Positions 58,758 through 64,000 of a DNA stretch of 64,000 bases are shown piece by piece; position 1 is the first letter of the stretch; the number at the start of each line of letters is the position of its first letter. Location: the NCBI GenBank assembly GCA_948099385.1, contig CANUEZ040000151.1, positions 5,402,001 to 5,466,000 of the forward strand. Direction: 5' to 3'. Made by a program: the position numbers and the translations under genes. Under the pieces are notes generated by a model. It saw nothing but the letters and a program-made list of their open reading frames with translations. It was not told the DNA's origin and made no database searches. The stretch is from Fasciola hepatica (lineage: Eukaryota > Platyhelminthes > Trematoda > Plagiorchiida > Fasciolidae).

Positions 58758-58983
58758 CTTTGGATTTGCTCATCATACCCGGATACGTTTATCTGCAACC
58801 GAAAGAGATGTTCGAGTTTGTGTGTCAATCACGAGCTGGGACTAGTCCTCCACAAGTGCGCTTTGTGGATGGACGTCCGATCGAGGCGGATCCGCGGTTC
58901 ACTGTGTCCCGACCGACATCGCAACGTGTTGTTGTCAGGGCGGAAGAGGGAATCACAGAGGCCGATGACAAAACTCGTCTTAT
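58758..58983 (+). CDS. Exon 16: Ig-like domain 6 (subtype II)
   Basis: Acceptor gaaaatacag with a T-rich tract a little upstream, donor gtaagt, 226 nt. Encodes LIIPGYVYLQPKEMFEFVC (B-strand cysteine), VRFVDGRPIEADPRFTVSRP, VVVRAEEGITEADDKTRL and the start of the F strand. VDGRPIEADPRF is the clearest statement of the subtype II hairpin shared with exons 12 and 14. The exon lies about 600 nt beyond the 5' end of the minus-strand LINE at 54242-58140. Confidence 0.88.
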
Positions 58984-59283
58984 GTAAGTTCATGTCCCCT
59001 GTGGTTCATTATTCGTGTGTCCACAATCGTATTTTAATTTGCACATCGTGTGTCATAAATATGTCCACTAGGATTTGTGTTACAATGTAGTTAGCTATAT
59101 TAGAACACTTAATTATCGAAGGTGGCATTTTCTCGGCATAACAGCGAGCAAACGACAGCGATTTTCACGATATATTCCGGAGTATTCCTCGGTATCTTCA
59201 TCATGGTGCGTACCATAGTCAATGTGATTTTTTTTACAATGGTGAAGTGCGCATTCTTATAAGACTAAAATGTATTAGCCGGA

Positions 59284-59285
<2 letters not shown>

Positions 59286-59322
<37 letters not shown>
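59286..59322. repeat. (AT)n microsatellite
   Basis: About 37 nt of pure AT, 30 nt before the left end of the Tc1-like element. Confidence 0.95.
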
Positions 59323-59323
<1 letters not shown>

Positions 59324-59352
59324 CAGATAAATAGACAAATCTATTTGTCTTG

Positions 59353-60067
59353 GAAATGGTGCCTGAGAGGGTGTGAACTGCTATTAGGCGCACCCCTGAA
59401 AGGATAACAAAAACATCGAACATCCTTGTAAACGCTACGACCTTGGTCGGCAGTGACTCATTTTCGACTCTCAGGGGTATTGTATTGAACAGTGTTCACG
59501 CCATATGTGGTTTGTGGACAAAGTTTACTGGAGTTGTGCGTTTGATTCGAAATAGAGGCCTCTCATTTATCAAAACCTGGGTTTGGATAGAGATCCAAGG
59601 CTGTCTGATCCGGAACAATGGAAGATACTCGGATACAAGGATTCGGGGATGAGCGTGCGTCAGACTTCCAAGAAAACTTCCAGATCAACTATAGTTAGTC
59701 GTAAATTTTTGAAGGATTCAAATCATCGTGTGTCTCGGAGAAAACGTGAAATTCGGAGAAAAATATCCGAGCAGACCACGAGAAGACTCTTGAGCGGCGC
59801 TTCGAACCAACTTACGAGTGAATCAAAGCGAGGTGAGTCTCTGCGGATGGAAGAGTTTCCAGACTTTTGCGCGATTTGAATTCAGCCATTCTCGATGAAT
59901 GGAACGGTGTAGAACTTGAAACGATTCTGAATATAATTGGAAGCATGCCTGGACGTTGTATTTCAGTCAGTAACAATAAAGGTCACTGTGTTTTGTAACC
60001 AGCCGGTTGTTTCTGTCACTTGTCCGGGGGTGGGTCTAATAGCATTTTGCACCCCTCAGTCACTTTT
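59353..60067 (+). mobile_element. Decayed Tc1/mariner transposon with internal deletion
   Basis: A frame at about 59590-59835 reads LSDPEQWKILGYKDSGMSVR, STIVSRKFLK and ISEQTTRRLLSGASNQLTSE, the paired-type helix-turn-helix DNA-binding region of Tc1 transposases. Close behind, in another frame (about 59893-59998), comes EWNGVELETILNIIGSMPGRC, the C-terminal end. The central DDE catalytic part is deleted. The ends form terminal inverted repeats (left 59353-59397, right 60026-60067) sharing ctga.ggggtg and tgctattag.c.caccc. Total about 715 nt, so non-autonomous. Confidence 0.75.
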
Positions 60068-60261
60068 TATGGGATAAGTTGATTTATCTTTTTTATGCTT
60101 CAAATATGTTTGCATGTGATATAGTAGTGGGCTGACACATCATCATGCCGAATTTGGTTCTTCTCAGTGGTTTGGTTCAAAAGTGATCGCAGGAAAACAG
60201 AAGAACAGAATGGGTTTAGTAGCATCTCGTGCAATATATTTCGGGAAGACAGCAACCAGTC

Positions 60262-60350
60262 GGTGAAAGTGACCTACGGTGGCGTGACGATTCGAACCCG
60301 GGACACAAAGCGTCTAAGATCCATGGTGTTTATCGTTTGACCACCGCTAA
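60262..60350 (-). repeat. tRNA-derived SINE head
   Basis: Minus strand: ggttagcggtggtcaaacg (A box), accatggatcttag, then cccgggttcgaatcg (B box). The most tRNA-like of the set in spacing; homologous to 50240-50315. Confidence 0.55.
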
Positions 60351-61178
60351 CCCAACCGGGTTCTTTACACAGTAGCACTTAATAACGTAGTGTCTCCGTA
60401 CGTAAAAACAGGTTGGCAAACAAGCTTATTTTTAGTGATTCTTAACCAAGCCAGTGCAACACAACACAATACAAGATACATATTGGCACACAATCAACGG
60501 AAGGGTTAATGTTCACACCTATTGTGGCACAGGTTCATCGGGGGACCAAGTGTGAACGGACTATCACATGCTCAGTGTGTAAGCTTTCGGACGGTCTAGG
60601 ACCTGTCATAAGGTGGTGAGTGGAATGAGTGCACGCACAAATGTCTTCTGAGCTCACAGAAGGGGATTGTGGAGACGAATTCCGACTGCTTCCGTTAGGA
60701 CCACGATGCGACTTCTCCTCGATTTGGACAGCAGACCTTGGACCCCATACAGAACCAAACACGTAGAACACAAATAACGAACCGCAAAGGGTCATGCAGC
60801 GTATCTCTGTGTTGTTTGTACGGAGACTTAGAAAGCTCAGTCATCAAGACTCAAAACATTCATGACTTTCTTTTAACAGAATGTATTTAATGCCATGAGG
60901 GGCGTGGATCTCATCCGAATGTCCAGCTCCGCGAGTCAACGTTGGCCTTTTGATGCGAAAAATGCAAGTGGATATCCTTTTGCCGTTGGTATCCTTAGTA
61001 TTGTTTGAATAATTGTGGTGATTCTGATGCTTACACACGTGTACCAGAACGCTACAGCTAGTTTCCCGTATCTGACCAATGACGTGAAGCCAAGCCTTGA
61101 CAACCAGATGGTGAGGATACACAGGGTCGCTGTGTGCTTGGTCAGTACTTTAGCTGTCACTAGTTATGCGTCCTCCTT

Positions 61179-61181
<3 letters not shown>

Positions 61182-61255
<74 letters not shown>
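61182..61255. repeat. (AT)n microsatellite
   Basis: About 74 nt of pure AT. Confidence 0.97.
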
Positions 61256-61258
<3 letters not shown>

Positions 61259-62434
61259 CGAGGTCGTACTAATCAGGTCTGCCGGAATACATTCCTGTTA
61301 ATCCCGTCTGATCTCGTCAGTTCTTGATGCGCGTAGTCTGAGTACGAACTACTTCAGCACACGTGGTTGACTGAATAGACTCAGTTCTCAAAATTATGTA
61401 CTTATTTATTGATCGAGTTCGAATACTACCGAGGTTGACCAATTTTACCATTCGGATCGTTTCAACAAATGGAATTCATCATGGAATCCACAAACGACCA
61501 TATTCCTGTGCATACCTGTAGCTCTTCTCAGTCAAGTTTATCATATTGTCATGTCAAGTTCATCATACCGTGAACTCAAGTTCACCCATAAAATGCTTCG
61601 GGGTTTGGAAATTTCACCAATGAATCACATTTTTACCTCAAACAGTCCAGCTGTTCACATGGTCGTCATAACAGACAAGTTAGCCCATTGAATGATGATA
61701 ATCATATGGACTCAGGTTGTCAAATGGTTATCGGTGTCAAAACGTCTTGTCCATATTGGAGTTCACTGACTCAGTTTCTCATTATCTACACACACGTGAG
61801 TTCTATCAATATCATGGATAGATCTGGAATAAAAATTTGTATCGAGGATGCTCCTCGTGAAGGGTGCCCAAAATCACCAAACTATGGTGCAAACATTTTG
61901 CGGTTGTGAAAGCTATTCTCCCTAGCCATCATATTTTCTGCAAGGAAAAAAGTCAAAGCGGGTTTTTTAAAAAAAACAAGGAAATTACAAATTGTTTTGA
62001 TCGGTCTCTGACAGCGTCAGCTCGAAGTTTGCCTAGCTTTTTTTTTATCAAACCCTTGACTGCTACAACTGAAAGGTTTTAGTCGTTCGGTAGTCCGAGT
62101 ATCGTGGTCTGCCTTGTTTCTCCATCTGAAGCAATAAATCACAGGGGTATGTTTTCCATCGAGTTTGGTGATATCCGTCTTTGCTAGTTTTTAGCTAGGC
62201 TCATGCGATTTGTCGCATTCAGGACCACACGTGAGGTGAAGTCCTTTTTAGTTTTGACTCGATGTGCCAAAACTGTTCTTCACAGTCGCATGCAGTGTTC
62301 CAGGTGGGTAACCAATGTGATCTATTTGCAAAATGTCCAAAGCCATCGGTGTGACCTTGTGGCTACATCTGCCACATCTGACGCGGTCCGAAGAGAGGAT
62401 GACGTCCACCCCGCTTCTGACGTTTGAATCAATT

Positions 62435-62456
62435 CCCCCCCCCCCAAAAAAAAAAA
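62435..62456. repeat. C11/A11 homopolymer junction
   Basis: Eleven C followed directly by eleven A, about 175 nt before the acceptor of exon 17. Confidence 0.9.
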
Positions 62457-62632
62457 TCTATCCCGTTTGCATGTTGTAGATTAGGCTTACGCGCCTCCAA
62501 CGATCTGCCGTGCTTTTTGAAAACTACGTAGAAAATCCTTTTGCAGTGATACAATCACGGCTTTCTCCAGTTGCCAATTTTCAGAGCAACAGTAATTAAC
62601 AACATCTACTACGTGTATTCCATTTTGAACAG

Positions 62633-62802
62633 ATGTTACACTGCTGAAGGCCTAAGCCGTGAAATCCTAGTCCACGTGCAACCCCGTTGTCCATCTGGTC
62701 AACGACGGTGCGATGACGGTCGATGCATACCTGCGAGCTATTTCTGTAACGGTCGACCAGACTGTGCCGATGGATCGGACGAGGACCCAACTCGTTGTGG
62801 CG
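62633..62802 (+). CDS. Exon 17: end of Ig-like 6 plus LDLa domain 11
   Basis: Acceptor attttgaacag, one base, TGT (Ig closing Cys), [17 protein letters not shown], then [37 protein letters not shown]. The donor gtaagc follows GGCG, leaving one base; 170 nt. Complete LDLa with its calcium loop. The donor and the phase 1 exit mean the gene continues beyond the window, presumably into another Ig or LDLa exon. Confidence 0.9.
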
Positions 62803-64000
62803 GTAAGCCCAGACTAGTGGCGTTTTTTGCACTTATGGCATTGTTTATATCTGTCCAGTTCCATGATACCTGATGAAATTGCTCTGTGTAACACACGGAG
62901 CCGACATACCTATGTGTATACATGCAGACATGTTCCCTTAACATGATTATCGAACTCTATCGAGCCCAACTTCATGGTATCAGAGAACGTGAGGCATCAG
63001 TCAGCCACTGGCATGCCACTTAACCGTTGGTTTACCCACCTACAAACGAATAAGTTTTTGTTTAACCACGGTTACTATGCCATGATGTTTGAATGGGTGG
63101 TCTACTTACGCAAACACTCTACCTGGCACTCTTGAGACCTAACATTCAGAGACAATTCACGTTTTGTGCAAACAAAATTCGTTCACCCCTTAGATCTTAA
63201 GTTTACTTTAATCCATTGAACATGCAAACGGGAAAGAGAATGAAAAACATTATTTGCTCTGCTGGTTAGGTTACTGTAAATTGCCTTTTTCCCAGTCGAG
63301 TTGGTTATCCAATCAGGACGAGAATAAACATTTTCCAAGGTAGGCAGGTCGCATCATGTGACTTACGCTGATGACCGTGATGGTTTTGACATTATAGTGT
63401 CGTGGTTCACCCGAAATCAACCGAGATGTTTGCCATCCCTGGCAGTATTTTGTGTTGGTCATACTCCTGGATGCTTGTGCGGTTCGAGCACGGGATGGGA
63501 CTACATGGCTGCACGTAGTTGGTGATTCACGAAAGCCCAAATACACAATACATCCACAAGAGTATCCAGGGCTTTTTAAGCGAAAACGTTGCGTGACAAG
63601 TCACTTTACAATGATTCAGAATGTCCCACTTACTTTCATCCAATATTTGTGCACGAGTTTAGTGCAAAGCGGTTAGTCCATAACCACAAAGAATAATTGC
63701 ACTTTGAAGGGCTTGAAGTAAAGAGCAAACACGACGTCCAAGATTCAGAAGTTGAAATGATCCGCGTGACAACTTAGTGCCGACAATGGACCTCGCATCT
63801 CAGATATGGTAATCAGGAATGCATACCACAAGAACTTATTCTGTGTTGTACGCCAAATGGACGAGCAGTCAGTTTTTGGTTGTTTTTGAAACGGTGGAAA
63901 ACCCATGTACTGGAAACAGACCTACCCATGTTTATTGTATGTGAAAAACCGTGCTATTCAGGAGAAAAAATCACCAGATCAAACCCGGTCAGTTCAGATT
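62803..64000. other. Presumed downstream intron
   Basis: 1.2 kb after the last donor with no exon, repeat or element recognised. A minus-strand ORF near 63313-63546 has no family signature. Confidence 0.6.

Larger units (their letters stand above)
58984..62632. other. Intron between exons 16 and 17
   Basis: 3.6 kb with two AT microsatellites, a decayed Tc1/mariner element, a tRNA-like SINE head, a scrap of repeat A (60408-60440) and a C11/A11 run (62435-62456). 60490-61180 and 61260-62430 show nothing recognised. Confidence 0.7.
2266..62802 (+). other. Partial perlecan-like gene (17 internal exons, Ig-like and LDLa modules)
   Basis: Span of one + strand gene lacking both ends. Seventeen exons, all with AG acceptors and GT donors, add up to 2940 nt (980 codons) and join without a frame break. 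They encode 6 Ig-like and 11 LDLa domains. Alternating LDLa and Ig modules are known from the core protein of basement-membrane heparan sulfate proteoglycans (HSPG2 in vertebrates, UNC-52 in nematodes, Trol in flies), so the likely product is a secreted extracellular-matrix scaffold. No laminin, EGF, SEA or transmembrane segment falls in the window, so another large LDLa/Ig protein cannot be excluded. The first exon is entered and the last is left in phase 1, so more exons lie on both sides. Introns run from 366 nt to more than 9 kb and hold nearly all the repeats. Confidence 0.8.

Noticed and set aside
1..64000. CRISPR arrays, operons or bacterial-type systems
   Set aside because: No regularly spaced direct repeats and no prokaryotic gene organisation; spliced exons and retroelements show a eukaryotic nuclear locus.

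Overview
The window is eukaryotic, intron-rich genomic DNA, most likely from a parasitic flatworm and probably a digenean fluke. That inference rests on very long repeat-filled introns, Penelope-like elements (PLEs) together with RTE-type LINEs, and a perlecan-like gene built from LDL-receptor class A (LDLa) and Ig-like modules. The species cannot be fixed from the sequence alone.

The only host gene I can support is on the + strand and runs through the whole window. It enters and leaves inside introns, so neither the start codon nor the stop codon is here. I find 17 exons from 2266 to 62802, totalling 2940 nt (980 codons), with matching splice phases at every junction. They encode 6 Ig-like domains and 11 LDLa domains in the order Ig-L-L, Ig-L-L-L-L-L-L, Ig-L, Ig-L, Ig-L, Ig-L. 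In each Ig-L pair the Ig F-strand cysteine and G strand are encoded on the LDLa exon (intron phases 1-2-1). The extra LDLa domains are single-exon 1-1 modules. The best family match is the core protein of a basement-membrane heparan sulfate proteoglycan (perlecan/UNC-52/Trol type). This is a large secreted extracellular-matrix protein in which calcium-bound LDLa modules alternate with Ig modules.

The other ~95% is intronic. 1-2265: two short dispersed repeats and a possible solo LTR. 2489-12000: simple repeats and dispersed repeats A and B. 12160-17200: broken RTE LINE pieces, repeat B and an AT microsatellite. 18091-26367: repeats B and C, tRNA-like SINE heads and a PLE fragment. 26600-33712: a PLE 3' fragment and a head-to-head pair of LINE copies. 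33880-39793: a long inverted repeat and an almost complete PLE preceded by an inverted copy of its own 3' end. 43828-47340: an RTE LINE carrying two nested ~290 bp insertions. 53463-58140: another inverted repeat touching the 3' end of a minus-strand RTE LINE. 59353-60067: a decayed Tc1/mariner element.

All mobile-element reading frames seen are broken and look inactive. I found no convincing rRNA, functional tRNA, CRISPR or bacterial-type feature. The most interesting signals are the modular exon arrangement and the hammerhead-ribozyme-like fold, with compensatory changes, in three PLE copies.
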